Below the pieces are notes generated by a model. That model had not been told where the DNA came from. It saw only the letters and a program-made list of their open reading frames with translations, and did no database searches. This document shows, in pieces, positions 29,159 through 41,400 of a stretch of 64,000 nt of DNA. Both the position numbers and the translations under genes were made by a program. The first letter of the stretch is position 1, and each line of letters opens with the position of its first letter. This DNA comes from Eudorina sp. 2006-703-Eu-15 (taxonomy: Eukaryota; Chlorophyta; Chlorophyceae; Chlamydomonadales; Volvocaceae), in assembly GCA_003117195.1 (NCBI GenBank), contig BDSI01000044.1:437952-501951 (forward strand), in the 5' to 3' direction.

Positions 29159-31645
29159 AGGGTTAGGGCCAGGGTGGTAGTTGCTTGGTTGCCGCACTGC
29201 CAGTCCGGTACGACCTGGCCATGACGTGCAATCCACGGCAATCCACCCGAACCCAAGGAAACCCTAGACCACCGAGAGGGCGCTTGTGCGCGCAGGCGGT
29301 GGTGGGGTCGGAGGGTGCCGTACGACTCAGGCGGTTGCTGGAACCGGTGGCGGCGGACCCACTCCCGCGCAGGGAGCTCCGAAACCAACAAACCACCACA
29401 TCGCGCCGCCCTCACACCCTCTCCCGCCCTCACCGCGACCTCTCCGTCGGACACCAGAGTCCCACTGCCCAGCAGCCGCTCCCAAAACACGAAATGGAGG
29501 GACCGGTCCATGCGCCCCGGGTTGTGCCTGCAGCCAGGCAAGAGTGGGCGGAGTGGGCGGAGTGGGGGTGAGGGCGAGGGTGAGGGCGAGGGTGCGGTGG
29601 TTCGGAGGGCGGAGCGGTGCTGACGTGGACACCCGCGGGGGGGCAAGCCCGGACTGGATACGGTGCTGTCACGATCCGAGAGGGCTAAGACGGCCCATGG
29701 GTCATCGACGGACACGGAAGGGGTCACGACGCGGCCGCCCATGTAACCCTGTAGTCCACGTGCCCCACGCGCTGCGGCCCGCAGCGTGTATTGCCGTACG
29801 CTCGCACGCTCGCACGCACGCACCATGACGAGTACTTGTGCGGTACGTCGTACACGTAGATCCAGGGCCGCCGCCTCCGCGGCTGGTAGCCCGTCCCCGC
29901 CAGAACCACGGGGCGGTCCTCCGCATCCAGCGAGATGGAGCAATCCGATGAGAAGTTGCCTGCGGGAGGGGGGGGACGCGGAGGCGTGTATCGGTGTCGG
30001 TCGAAGACCTGAAGGGACCCCACCGGGAGGGAGGGGAGGGGGAGCACCACCGGGCGGCCGACCAGGCGACAACAACGACACCGGAACAGAGGTAGGAACC
30101 CGCCAGCAGGACAGCGGCCGACGGGCGGATGGGTGGGCCCAGCGCCAACCCAACTCCTAACGGTACCTTCCAAGAACTACGTAACCCTGGTACCGCCTAG
30201 CGCAGCAAATGGCCACCCGGCTCCCCGAGATGCGTTTGGGGTGTTTCTTATGAATCCCCCGAGTGCGCCCCAGCCCTCCGAAATGCCTCAGCCATCCTCA
30301 AATCCCTGCACCCGCACACACACACACACACACACACACCCGAATCACCCCTTTTCTCCTTGATAACACCCGAATCACCCCTCGCGCCGGCCCCTCCGCA
30401 CCTCGGCTGCAGATACACGTCCCGAAGGCGCAGCGCCCCCGCCCGTTGCAGCGGTTGAGGCAGTGCATGGGCGCCTTGGCCTCCGCCTGGTAGGAGTGCG
30501 CGTAGGCCGCCAGGCGGCTGGGCGTCGCCTGTCGGACGCAGTCCCTCCCGGCCAGGTGCTTAGGACAGTCACACCTGCAGCGCCGCAGCCAACGGCCAAC
30601 GACCAACCACCATCGGGGAGGGTGGTAAGGTGACGCATCCCAGGGTGGGGCTCCGGCGATTCAATCGGCGTGCGCGTCATAGGCTTGGGTTGGGCCGGAG
30701 GGCGGCGGCGGGGCCGGACCTAGCTGCCCCGGGGCACGCACTGGTGGTGGTGGTGGGAGGGGGGGGAGGAAGTGGTGGGGGGTGGGCCGCTGTGAGGTGG
30801 TGGGGGTGGGCCGCTGGGAGGGAGGGCTGCGATGGCGGTGGTCAGCTGCACCCCTGCCGCAGCCCTGGAGCCCCTGCGCTGTCCTTCACAGGCGCTCGGG
30901 GTGCAGCGGTTACCCGGACCCTGACAGACGGCCTCAGCGCCAACCCCGCTGATGGCCGGCCCGGCGTGTTCGCGCTGTCCCATCTTCCCCCTCGCCCTAC
31001 CCCTCGCCCTCTGCTGCGCCTGTGGAGGCTCCAGGGTGCGTAGGCGAGGTAGCCCACATGCCCAGATGGCAGTCCTGCTGCCGCACGCGCTCGACACCGT
31101 CGGAGGGGGGCAACGAGAGGCCGCATCGCGCGCCATGCCTCCAGTGCTGTACTGCACCACCGTCAAACGTCCCATCACGGGGCGTCTTTCCCTCACACAG
31201 CGCGGGCGCCAGGACAGCATGCGCAAGCTTCCCTACTCAGGTGGGCCTCGCCCCGAGGACGCGGACAGGAGAGAGGGAGAGACAGCCGAGCTGGAGGGGC
31301 CGGGGCCGGGGTTGGGCCCTCGTTGTTCGGGGAGACGTGGGGGTCACCGGGTTGGGGCGCGAACGCACCTGCCGCCGACCTCCTCATTGCAGGTCGCGAC
31401 CTGGTAGCACGCTTCGCTGCAAACGCCCGGCTTCGGCGGTTCTGTTGCGATTGGTTGAACCACAACTGGGGCAATCATCTCCTTGAGGGAGCAGTGGAGA
31501 GGGGTTACAGAAAGATGATTCGGTTATTCGCTGTTTGTCTCGTTAGGTGTGCTATGCTCCGAACGTTGCTCCTCACCACAGAATCAGCCACCGCTGTGAA
31601 GCATTGATGCAAAACTAAAATAAATACAAACCATGGACCCAACAT
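18343..31645 (-). CDS. Exostosin-like GT47 glycosyltransferase with EGF-like region, 14 exons, two phase breaks
   Basis: Predicted glycosyltransferase of family GT47, likely in the secretory pathway building wall or matrix glycans. Exons in transcript order: 31645-31577, 31481-31369, 30574-30402, 29959-29824, 29527-29434, 28339-28239, 27585-27531, 27186-27082, 26716-26603, 26196-26095, 25756-25674, 19859-19817, 19450-19204, 18846-18343; about 646 residues once two missing bases are allowed for. A hydrophobic signal peptide (MLGPWFVFILVLHQCFTAVA) leads to EGF-like cysteines (CNEEVGGRCDCP; CLNRCNGRGRCAFGTCICSR). The GT47 domain begins at WIYVYDVP (about 151) and includes DWYYIPVKLR, GHRHFVIHTGDTG, GRICGDYSNP, CLAPSGGGHGHRQ (about 384-396) and MQPFEPEMDWDSFGLRVP. 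After CLP near 19421-19423 the frame shifts by one base, and the last junction is also out of phase. These are sequence errors or signs of decay. The tail is extended and Ala/Pro-rich. Confidence 0.88.
18847..18898. repeat. Short tandem repeat touching the last acceptor
   Basis: Three imperfect copies of a 16 bp unit around GCAGTTGGCAGACC lie immediately before the acceptor of the last exostosin exon. On the transcript strand they read CTGCCAACTGCG and supply no other AG, so they do not offer an alternative acceptor that would repair the phase. Confidence 0.7.
19478..19558. repeat. About 28 bp tandem repeat, three copies, in an exostosin intron
   Basis: Three near-identical copies of a G-rich unit containing GGTGGTAGGCCC follow one another in the intron between exons 19859-19817 and 19450-19204. 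A separate run of four CAGCTGCCCC units is at about 19727-19762 in the same intron. Confidence 0.75.
20180..25289. repeat. 5.1 kb minisatellite array of a 16 bp unit inside a GT47 intron
   Basis: About 310-320 head-to-tail copies of GGTCCGGTCGGGCACT fill most of the intron between exostosin exons 25756-25674 and 19859-19817. A second type, GGTCACGTCGGGCACT, appears in small blocks of three to four consecutive copies (about 20290-20360, 21080-21130, 22680-22735) and singly elsewhere. Many units have lost one or two bases; such units are dense from about 20,600 to 23,800 and scarce near both ends. Because 16 is not a multiple of three and neither strand of the unit contains a stop in any frame, the array yields giant false open frames. 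Each unit carries two or three CpG sites. No flanking duplication or transposon end was recognised. Confidence 0.97.
28994..29062 (-). repeat. Dispersed intronic element, copy B
   Basis: Read on the minus strand this 69 base stretch matches the plus-strand stretch at 5051-5120 at roughly nine of ten positions, including GAACGAACCCGGGCACACCC followed by AGCATAAC and ending GTATACTTA. It lies in an exostosin intron, the other copy in a RecQ intron. No coding capacity or target-site duplication is seen. Confidence 0.8.
29092..29159. repeat. CGGGCT hexanucleotide repeat in an exostosin intron
   Basis: About eleven copies of CGGGCT with one variant (CGGCCT) follow a short GC-rich lead and end in GGGCTAGGGTTAGGGCC. 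The position is within the intron between exons 29527-29434 and 28339-28239, next to dispersed element copy B. Confidence 0.85.
30314..30340. repeat. CA microsatellite in an exostosin intron
   Basis: An uninterrupted CA run of about 26 bases lies in the intron between exons 30574-30402 and 29959-29824. Confidence 0.8.
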
Positions 31646-32203
31646 GGTTGGCCACCCCCTGCCCCAGCCAATAATATTCGTGACAACAACGCCTTATAAG
31701 GACCCCTCTTACATCCTAAGTCCGGACAGTTTTGGTAAACAATTTGATTGCATGGGCCCAGGCATCGTCGCCAACGCATTTACGAATTGTAACACGAGTT
31801 TGCAGAAATCCGGTGCAGCGTTCCAGTCATGATCAAAAATTAGCTTGAAAATGTGATAAGCATCTGACATCACGACGATGTTCTGTCAACATCCGGATAG
31901 AAAGATGGGTGGACTTGCAACAGTCCAACTGTACGAACCAGCGTTTAGTAACGTGATACAACATGACGATGAGGTGAAATCCCGCCCTTCCACAGGACTA
32001 AAACCTCCATGAATTATGCACATCAACGCATCCCGCACAAAAGCCCCTCCGATGGCGGCGGCAGACGGTGTCCCGGCGCCCGCTACAGCTGCGGATTCGT
32101 GATCGCCGGTCCCAGCAAACGAACCGTCCGGCGGCTCAGCAGCCCCTGCTTCCTCAAACCAATCCCAGCTGTCTATCTCCCCCATCTTGAGACCCGCTGG
32201 TTC
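31646..32203. other. Spacer between F-box 3' end and exostosin start
   Basis: This 558 base stretch separates two genes that run in the same direction. The half nearer the F-box stop stays open in the F-box frame after its TAG. The rest is noticeably AT-richer than its surroundings. A minus-strand TGTAA at 31713-31709 is a good candidate for the F-box 3' end. The exostosin promoter would have to lie here too, largely within the F-box 3' untranslated region. Confidence 0.55.
31709..31713 (-). terminator. Candidate TGTAA polyadenylation signal for the F-box gene
   Basis: TGTAA on the minus strand, 490 bases past the F-box stop codon and only 64 bases before the exostosin start codon. TGTAA is the established volvocine signal; its use here is inferred from position. 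Confidence 0.4.
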
Positions 32204-34086
32204 CTACAGCGCTGCATCCCTGGCGCTGCCGCCTCCAGCGTCCGCGTCGCTGCTGCCTCCCCCACCGCCTCCACCTCCGCCTCCACCTCCACCGCCACCC
32301 CCTTCCCTACCGCCACCCCCGCCTCCACCCCCGCCTCCACCCCCGCCTCCACACCCACCTCCCCCTCGCACGCCCCAGCCCATCTCCGACAGCAGCCCCT
32401 CCACCTGCACCACCCGATCGTACAGCCCGTCCCCCCACACCCCACTCCCCCCCACGCCCCACGCCGTCCCGTGCCCACATCTGTCCGTCGACGCCCCGCC
32501 CTTCCTGCCTCCATGAGGGTTACCGCCCGCCGCCCGGCCGGCCCCTCCGCTGATCGTGCTGCCGGGGGCCACCGGCGCCGCGTGCGGCGAGGACGGGCCC
32601 TCCTGCCCCACGGCGCCATCGGCCGCCTGCCCTCCCTGCCCCTGCTGCTGGCCCCGCCCCTGCTCCTGCTGCCCCTGTTCCTGCTGCCCCTGCTCCTGCG
32701 GCCCCTGCTGCGGGCGCTGATCCTGGCCTGTGGGCGTCCCAGCGCGCGCATCCCAGCGTGGTGGAGGTTGTGGCCCGGGACACCGGGACCCCTCCGGGGC
32801 CGCAGCCGCCGCCGTCGCCGTCTCGGCCTCAGCGCGAGCGCGCTGCAACGCGGCCTCAAGACGGGGCATCGCCGGCGGCGGACCGGGCGGGTAGGCCTCC
32901 CGCACCAGCGCCGCCACCAGGCGGGCCATCAGAAGAAACATGAAGCGACCAAGGGGGTCGGCGTCCGACTTGCCGCCGCCGACGCTGCCGCTGCCGTTGC
33001 TGCCGCCGCCGCCCCCGCCGCTGCTGCTGCCAATGGCGGCACCCTGGATTCGGGCATTACGGCCGCTGCTACCGCCCGCGCCGGCGGTCCCTTCGCATTC
33101 CATTCGGTTCCCGCCATCAGCCGGTCCCTGGGACGGCGGGCCCGCACCCACATTCCCTACGCTGGCACCGCCGCGCGCCGAGCCCGCCGGCGCCCCCCGA
33201 CCCCCCCCGGGAGGTATCCCGCTGCTGCTGCCTGCTGCTGCTGCGGTGGCGGCGACAGCGGCAGCGGCAGCCTCGCCCGCCGTACACGGCGCCGCCGCTC
33301 CCGCGGGGTTCATCCCATCCTCCTCCTCCGGCTGCTGCTGCTGCTGCCGCTGCTGCTGCTGCTGCTGCTGCTGGGAGTTCGCCGGCCGCACGTGGGAGTT
33401 CTGCTGCTGCGGGGTTGCCGCTGCCGGTGCCGGTGTCTGGGCCCTGCGGGCCAGGTAGAGGGTGAGGAGTCCCTCCAGGAGCGTCGTCAGCACCACCCGG
33501 GGCACCTGGGGGCGAGGGCGCGGGGGAAAGGGAGATTAACACGGGCGCAGGGGAGGGGCGGGAATGACGTTTCGCGGTTTGGCTGTCGCGGTTTCTTGGC
33601 TTACACCAGGGGGGGGGCAGGGGTACCTGGGGGGGGGGACAGCACGGACGCCACCAGCGTGAGAGGATGTGGTCGGGAGGATGCGTTCGGGGTCTGGGCT
33701 GAGGCTGAGGCTGGGCTGGGCTGAGGCTGGGCTGGGCTGAGGCTGGGCTGGGCTGAGGCTGGGCTGCGGGGTGTGGGCACGGTATGAGAGCTGCTGCTCC
33801 AGGCCCCGACCCCGACCCCGACCCAGGCACCATCCACAACCATCTCAGTGCCGGTATATACCTAACTGTATACAACCCCAACCGCCCGGCCTGCGACCCG
33901 CGCCGCACTGACCCACGGGTCGGCCAGGCTGGTGTCGCTTACCCCGTGTCGGGCACCGCTCACCTCCAGCACCCGGACCAGCCCCAGCAGCGATGCCTTC
34001 TGAAACCGCGTCGCGCCCTGTTCGTCCGCCCACAGCCAAGCCAGCTCCAACGGCAACGGAGAGGAGGCGCCCTCCTCCAAAGACCG

Positions 34087-34122
<36 letters not shown>

Positions 34123-35437
34123 CGCTTCAGCGGCCCCCGCCAGCGCCGCCCCGGCGGCGTCGCCAGGCGGCTGCTGCCCCTGCTGCGGCTCCGCCCCCGG
34201 GCCCGGCACCTGCGCCAGGCCCTCCGCTCCCGCCTCCTGCGCCGCCGCCACCGCCACCGCCGCCGGCGGCGGCGGCTGCTGCCTGGATCCCATCCCGCTG
34301 CCGCCGAGCGGCGTCTGCGTCACATCCATGGCCGCAAGTATGACGGTGGTCAGCAGCATCACCGCGCGAGTCAGCGGGTTGTGGTCCGCCAGACACGCCT
34401 CCAGACCCGCACTCATCCTCAGGCTCAGCGGCAGCAGCGGCCGCAAGTCGTCCGACTGGCCGCCGCAGGGCCCATCTGAGCCACAGCTCGAGCTGGTTCC
34501 GGAGCCCGACAGACTGAAACGGCTGAAGCGACCCATGCCGGACGGGAGCTCGGCGGGGCCGGCGGCGGCGGCGGCGGCGGCGCCGCCGCCGCCGCGCTCT
34601 TGTGGTTGGACCCCAGGTACGGCATCTGACGACTCCGTCGGTGGTTCCGGAGCCGTGGGCAACAGGTCGCGCGACAGCCCGGGCTGGGCTGTCGGCGGCG
34701 CGGCCGCGCCGGCGCGGTTCACAGGCGGCAGCGCCTCCGGCGGCGCCGCCGCCGGCCGGGCCGCCGCCTCGTCGGCTGACGGCCGCGGCGGCCGCGGCGA
34801 CGCCAGCTTGTCGCCCCACGCCGCCACCGCCAGCTCGAGCAGCCGGTCCCGCCAGGGCTGCACCACCTGATGCAACATGTGGAGCAGGCTGTCCGGCTCA
34901 TTCGACGGTGGTGGCGGCGGCGGCGGCGGCTCCGGGGCGAAGGCAGCCGGTACCTGCGCGCCGCGCGCTGTGACGGCCCCGTCTGCGCCACCTCCCGCCG
35001 CTCCCCCCGGCGCATCCGTGCCGGTGGCGCCCGCCCCGCTGCGGTCTCCGTCTCCACCTCCGCCGCCGCCGCTTCCCCCGCCACCTGTTCCCACTGCCGC
35101 TTCCGCCTCCGGCGGCTTGGTCCGCGGCCGCCGCTGCGCCACCGCCAGTGACGTCGGAGGCGGCGGCGGCGGCGCCGCTGCGCGCTTCTCCTCCCCGGCG
35201 CCGCGCGGCGGCGGCGCCGTGTTCGACGGCTCGCCGGCCACCGCCGCCAGCAGAAACATCAGAACCATGGGTCGGACTCGATCGCGCGGCGGCAGTCCCA
35301 CCACCATGGCCGACAAGCCCAACACCGCCGCGGAGAGCCGCTGCCGCCAGTACGGCGCAAAGCAGTGGATCAGCAGCTCAGCCGCCAGACACCATGAGGT
35401 ACGGGCTGGCGGCAGCCGCCACCTGGCGGCTCCGCCG

Positions 35438-35468
<31 letters not shown>

Positions 35469-38400
35469 GCGCCGCCGCCGTGGCACAGCGTCGGCCCGCT
35501 GTCTCCCGCCACCGCCTCCGCCGGCCAGCGACGGCCGCCGCCGGCGGCGCCGGCGCCGCCCCGTCGCCGCACCCCGCGCCGCCGTGGCGCGCCCGCGTCC
35601 GCGCCAGCCTGTAACGGCTACACGTATGGCACAGCCGCTCCAGGGAGCTCACCGCCAGGTCCGCGCCGCTGTCCCCGAGCGCCTCCGGCGGCAGCTCCCG
35701 CACCGCGTGTACGGCAAGCACGACAGCGTACGGCAGGTCGAAGGAGACGAGCGTGCTGGCGGTGCGCGCCAGCAGCGGCCCCAGGACGTGTCCGTCCTCC
35801 GGCCGCAGCGCATCCACCAGCAGGCGGGGCAGGCGGCGACACGCAATCAGACCTGGTGACCAACGGTGCCAGGGCTCCTCTCCGGCCGTACCCGTATCCG
35901 TACCCGAACCCGTACAAGCACCCGTGCCCGTACCCGTGCCCGTGCCCGTGCCCGTGCTGTTGCTCGTGCCCGCGCCGTCCATGTCGTTGCTGGCAGCGGT
36001 CATGTCGCGCCACGGCATAAGGCCTGCGTCCTGCGCCTCCGAAACCAAATCCCGGAGCACCCCCGGCGTCATGCGCACCCGCTGGTCCAACAGGTCCAGA
36101 CAAAAGACGTCGGCGGGAGGGACTGAGGCGACTGCGGCGCGCTGCTGCTGCTGCTGCTGCTGCTGCTGCGGCGGCGGCGGCGCCGGGGGCGGCGGCTGGG
36201 GTGCGCCTCCGCCGCCGCCTCCGCCGCCGTCGTCGTCTCCATCGCCGGGAGCAGGCGGCGCGTCGCCGGCTGCTACAGGCAGCGCCGGGCCCAGGCCCGC
36301 CTCCGCCGCCGCCAGCTGCTCTGCCATGTACACATCCCCGCCGTCCCCCCGGCCCCCGGAGCTCCGTCGTACATTGTCGTAGCGGCCATCTGGGTCACTG
36401 CCCTGACCCATGGGTGCGCCGCCACTCGCCTCAGCAGTGCCCTCCCACCCATCCCCGTCCTCCTCCCGCCCGCTGCCGTCCTCCTCCTCCTCCTCCTCCT
36501 CCGCTGCTCCTGCGGCTCCTGCAGCCGCCTCCCCGCCCTCTGACTCCCCCATGTCTTCCCACTCATCATCAACCCCGCCGGACTCTCCCTCTGGAGCAAC
36601 CCCGCCGCCGCCGCCGCTGCCGGCCGCAGGGCCTGCGGCCCCAGCAGCCCCGTCAGGCCCCACGGGCCCTGGTGCTGCACCAGGTCCCGGGGGATCATCG
36701 GCGGCCGCAGCTGCGGCGGCGGCGGCGCCGCCGCCGCCGTTGGCCCCCGGCGCTGCGCCTGCTGCCGCTGCTGCCGCCCCGCCGGCCGCCGCGGCCCCCT
36801 GCGGTGGCGGCTGCGCGTCGGCATCCGCCGCCGCGGCGGCGGCGGCGGCGGCGGCGCCGTCGACCGCCCTGGCCCCAGCTGCCGGGGTCCCTGCCGCCCT
36901 CCCAGGCGCCCATAGCGTGGATGTGTCGATGAGCCTTACGAGGGAGGTCAGCAGCAGGGCCGCGGTGGTCAGCTCCCGCTCCAGGGGGGTGGCGTCGCTG
37001 CAGGACTGCAGCTGCGGTGAACGTTACAGGGTGGGGTTGGGTGGCGTGGGATGGGGTGGGGTGGGGTTGTCAGGCGCAGGTTTCAGGGGTGAACGGCTCT
37101 TAACCGACTCCGAAACCGGCCCTCCCAAAGACCCACGCATGATGCAGCACGACAGCAGGAATGACTGGAGAGTTACTTTGGGCAATACTGATCTCTGAAC
37201 ACGATGAACAGACAGAGAAAACCCAAACCTATCGGAGGGGGGGGGCCTGAAAACCCCACACCCGTGCCACACGTTCCCCACACCCCTCTGCACCTCCCAA
37301 CCTCCTCCCCCGCCCCGGCCCCGGCCCCGCCCCCGCCTACGCCCCTCGCCCCGCCCCGTCCCCCAGCCCCACCTTTGCGCCCATCGTCAGTCGACTGTAG
37401 TACATCACGTGCCTCAGCGCGAGCGCCATGTCCCCCGGCGCCATCACCGGCTGAGGTCGCCCCAGGGAGGTCTGCAGCAGCTGCCGCGCCACGTCGGTGG
37501 GGCTGAGCAGGGAGGGCACCTCCGCCCGGCAGCGCTCCAGGAAGGGCTCCGGCAGGACCCGCATCAGCGGCACCAGCACCCGCGCCTCCTCAGCAGGCAG
37601 CGCCGCGGACGGCCCGCGACTGCCGCCGCCCGTGCCGGCGGCGGCGTCCGCCGCCGCCGCGGCGGCGCCGCCACCCGTCTTGAGGCCGGCGGTGACGGCG
37701 GACAGGCGCGTGCGTTCCAGCGCGAGGCGTACAACACGCTCCAGGTGGGCACACGCCCAGAGCAGTGCGGAATGGCCGCTAATGGTCAGAGTGAAGTCCA
37801 GGGCGCCGGCGGCGGGGCCGGCGGCGGCGGCGGGACTGGCGGCGGCGCCGCCGTCAACCTCCATCTCGATCGCCGGCGCCCCACCAAGCACACGGCCGGC
37901 GGCACCGCCGCCGGCCGCCGCACCGCCACCGCTGCCGGCGGGCCCTGTGCCGTACGCTGTCAGGAGGACCTCCCCCGCCAGGCTCACCCGGTCCTGCTGC
38001 ACCAGCTCCGCCGCGACCGCCACTGCCACCGCCAGCCGCGCCCGGATGTCGGGCATGGCCATCACCGCCGTCAACGACCGCCGTTGCACCTCCGGCGACG
38101 CCGTACAAGTGGCCATGAGCGTCGCCAACGACGCCTGCCAGACCTCACAGCTCCCGGGAGGGACCTCAGCGGCCGCGGCTGCGGCGGCTCCGCCGACGGC
38201 ACGCAGCGGCGGCACCGGCGGTGGCGCCGCCGCCGCCGACGACGACGATGATCCGGCCGCTACTGCCTTAGGTGTCCCCTCGGCGGCGGCGTCGGCGGCG
38301 TCACTGCCGCCGTGTCGCAGTAGTACTGCCGTCAGGACTTTCTCCGCCAGTCGTACCAGATCTGGTTGAGCGCGGAAGCCGCGGCAGGGGTGCGGACCGC

Positions 38401-41400
38401 GGCCGCACAAGTCGCCGCTGGGGAACTGCGCGGAGCTGACGTCGGCGCTGCTGCACGGCGCGGACACCGCCCAAAGGAAGTGTACGGCGCGGGTCAGCAG
38501 CCGCACGCACCGTGCCTCGTGCCGCTCGGCGTCCTCGGGGACGGCGCCACCGCCACCGCCTCCGCCTCCGCCTCCGCCGCCAGCGGCCCCTGCGGGCCCC
38601 AGCTCCGCTGGCGCCTCGTCCAGCGCCGGCGCGGCGTTGCCGCCGCCGGGCCCGCCGCCCCCGACGTCATGTTGGTGCTGCGCCCCCTGCGGCTCCTGCT
38701 CCTCAGGCTCCTGGCCCGCCTCCGGGCCCTCTTCCTGGCCCTGGCCTGCGGCCTGCCCTCCATTGCCCCCAGCGCCACCTGCGGCGGCCGCGGCCACGGG
38801 GGCGGCCGCGTCCACCTCCATCGCGTCCCCCTGCTCCTGGGGTTGGTGTTGGTGCTCCTCCTCAACCTCCTCAACACCATCATCCGCATCTAGCCCCTCC
38901 TGCGGCCCCTCCTGCTGTTGCAGCTGCTGGTCTTGTCCATGCGCGCCCGCCTCCTCCATCTCCTCCGCCTCGTCCTCCTCCTCCTCCGCCTCCTCCTCCG
39001 CCTCCTGCTCCGCCGCCTCCTCCTCCACCTCCTCCGCCTCCCCCTCGTCGTCCTCGTCCAGCTCCATCTCCTCCACGTCCGAGTCCTCGTCGTCCAGCTC
39101 CAACATCCACAAGCGCTGCGGGCGAGAAGGGGAGCGGACGTGACGCCGCGGTTGTGCGTGGCGGCGCGGACGGGTTCAGCGCACAAGGCCCAACAAGATG
39201 ATCCAAGGCGACGGGGTTCAGTCGGAGCTTGCTGTTTTGTTTTCCGTGTCAAGAGGATGCGTTAAGGGGATTTGCATGAAGAAAATCAGCGGCGCACACG
39301 CTGGTGGTCATAAGCTCAGAATGTTGGCTCTTGGCCCCCTCGCCATCTGTCCTGCAAGCGACAAACTACCAACTACCAACTGACAACCGACAACCGCACG
39401 AATGGTTGTTAACACTGGCACCTGTGACTCCAGGAAGTAGACCCGGCTGCCCGGCGCCGTCTCAAGCTCCTCCATCGTGCCGCCCAGCGGCACCGGCTGC
39501 CCTGTACGGCCGTCCTGTACGACAGCGTGGTACGGCAGCGACCTGACCCACGTGCTGCCCGCGCCCATGAGCGCCCACATCCTGTCGAGCAGCGAGGCGC
39601 GGTGCGGGTGTGACGTCAACGGCGCCGTGTCCAGCAGCCGCACCGCGGCATCGATGTAGCCACTGCCCACCAGCAGCAGCGCCGCGACGCTGGCCAGCGT
39701 CTCACGTGTCGTACTTTCAAACGCCGACGACGTCGCCTGCGCCGCCTGCGCCGCGACGGGCGCGGCGGAGGAGGACGGACCTGCCTCGCTGGCGTCCCTG
39801 CCCGGCAGGGGCTGTCGGTGCACCATCGCGATCAAACGGACGATCACCCCGACCTGCTGACTAGGATAAGCTGGCGGCGGCGGCGGCGGCGGCGCCTCCG
39901 CCTCCGCCGCTGGCCCTGCCGTCGCCGCCGCTGGCGGTCCGGACGGCGTAACCGCGACGAAGGACGGACGTGACCCAAACGCTTGATGGCCGCCTGCAGC
40001 CTCCGCCGCCACCGCCACCGCCGCCGCCGCCTCCGCCGCATCCACATCCGCCGTCCCGAGCGCTCCCGGCTGCACACAGGCGCTGTAGCGGTGCACCCGC
40101 CCCGCCGGCAGCACGTGCTTGTTGACGAACTCGTTCACCGCCGCCGCAATGTCCTCCTGCTCCGTCGCCACCCGCCGCTCCAAGACGTACAGCTCCCGCC
40201 GTACATCCCGCAACCCCTGCATCGTCGCCAGCACACGCCACCTGTGCATCGCGTCGACGTCCGTCGCGTCACCGCCGCCGCCGCCGCCGCCGTCCTCCCC
40301 TCCCTCGCCCTCGCCGCCGCAGCCGCCGTCGGCGTCGGCGTGCCCTGCCTGTCCCTCGCCGTCAGCTTCCTCCGCCCCTCCCGCACACTCGCCATTGCCG
40401 CCGCCGCCGTCGCCGCCGCTGCCGTACACGGTCCGCCGAAGGCGGCGCTGTAACGCGACCATCTGTTGCAGCAACTCGTTGCGCTGCCGCTCCGCTTGCA
40501 GCTGCCAGCGCAGCCAGTACAGGTGCAGCAGCCCCAGGCCGCCCTCCGGGCACCCGTCGGCGCACGCCGCCACGGCCTCCACGAAGGCCGCGACCAGCGG
40601 CGAGGGCGGCCCCAGCAGCACCGCGTGGAAGCCGAAGTTGAACCCGACAGCCAGCGGCTGGCCCAGCCCCATGCCCGCGCCGCCGCCGCCGTCCGCCGCG
40701 GCCAGGGCCGCCAGCCGCGCCTGGAGCTGCCGCAGATGAGCCGACGCCGCGACAACCGGCTCCGCTGCGGAGGTGGAGGCAGCGGCGGCGGCGGCGGCGG
40801 TGGCGGCACCGGCCGCCTCAGGTACCGTGCGTTCCGGGCTCAGCCCGCGAGCGCCGGCGCCGGCGTTGCCATCTCCCGGGTCACGTGGACGCGCAGAGCT
40901 GACGGGGGTCAGCGCTGCAGCGGCGGGGGTCAGCGCCCCGGGTCCTGGGCCGTCGGCCCTGGGCCCGGGGTCACCACCCATCGCGCAGCAGGCGTCGGAA
41001 CCCGCGACGGCGACCTTATCCGGCGGCGGCGGCGGCTGCGGCGGCTGGTTCTTCAGTCTCGACTGGATGGCGTCCATCACCGTCGCCGCCAGCGCCCGGG
41101 CATGTCGAGGCTGCATCTCCAGCACCGTGGCCGCGGCGTCCAGCGGCCGCCGGCGCGCGAGCTGCACCGCCGCCAGCGTCGCCCGGACCGCGTCCGCCAG
41201 CGGCGGCGCCCACAGCAGCCTCACCACGCGCGCGGCCTCGTCGTGCGCACCCGCGTACGACAGCGCTGCTGCGAAGTGCGCCAGCCAGTGGATCAACGAT
41301 TGCGCCACGGGGTCGCGCGTGCGCGGGTCGGGGATGTGCAGGTGCAGCGGTAGGGGCGGCGGCGGCGGCGGAGCTGCCGCCGCCGCCTCTGCGACATCGC

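Noticed and set aside
31193..31474. Minus-strand frame overlapping the second exostosin exon.
   Set aside because: A different frame (exon 31481-31369) gives the EGF-like cysteines and joins both neighbours in phase.
32009..33724. 571-codon plus-strand frame opposite the last F-box exon.
   Set aside because: It mirrors the Gly/Ala/Gln-coding strand as Pro/Arg/Leu-rich sequence; the minus strand has the spliced, phase-consistent gene.
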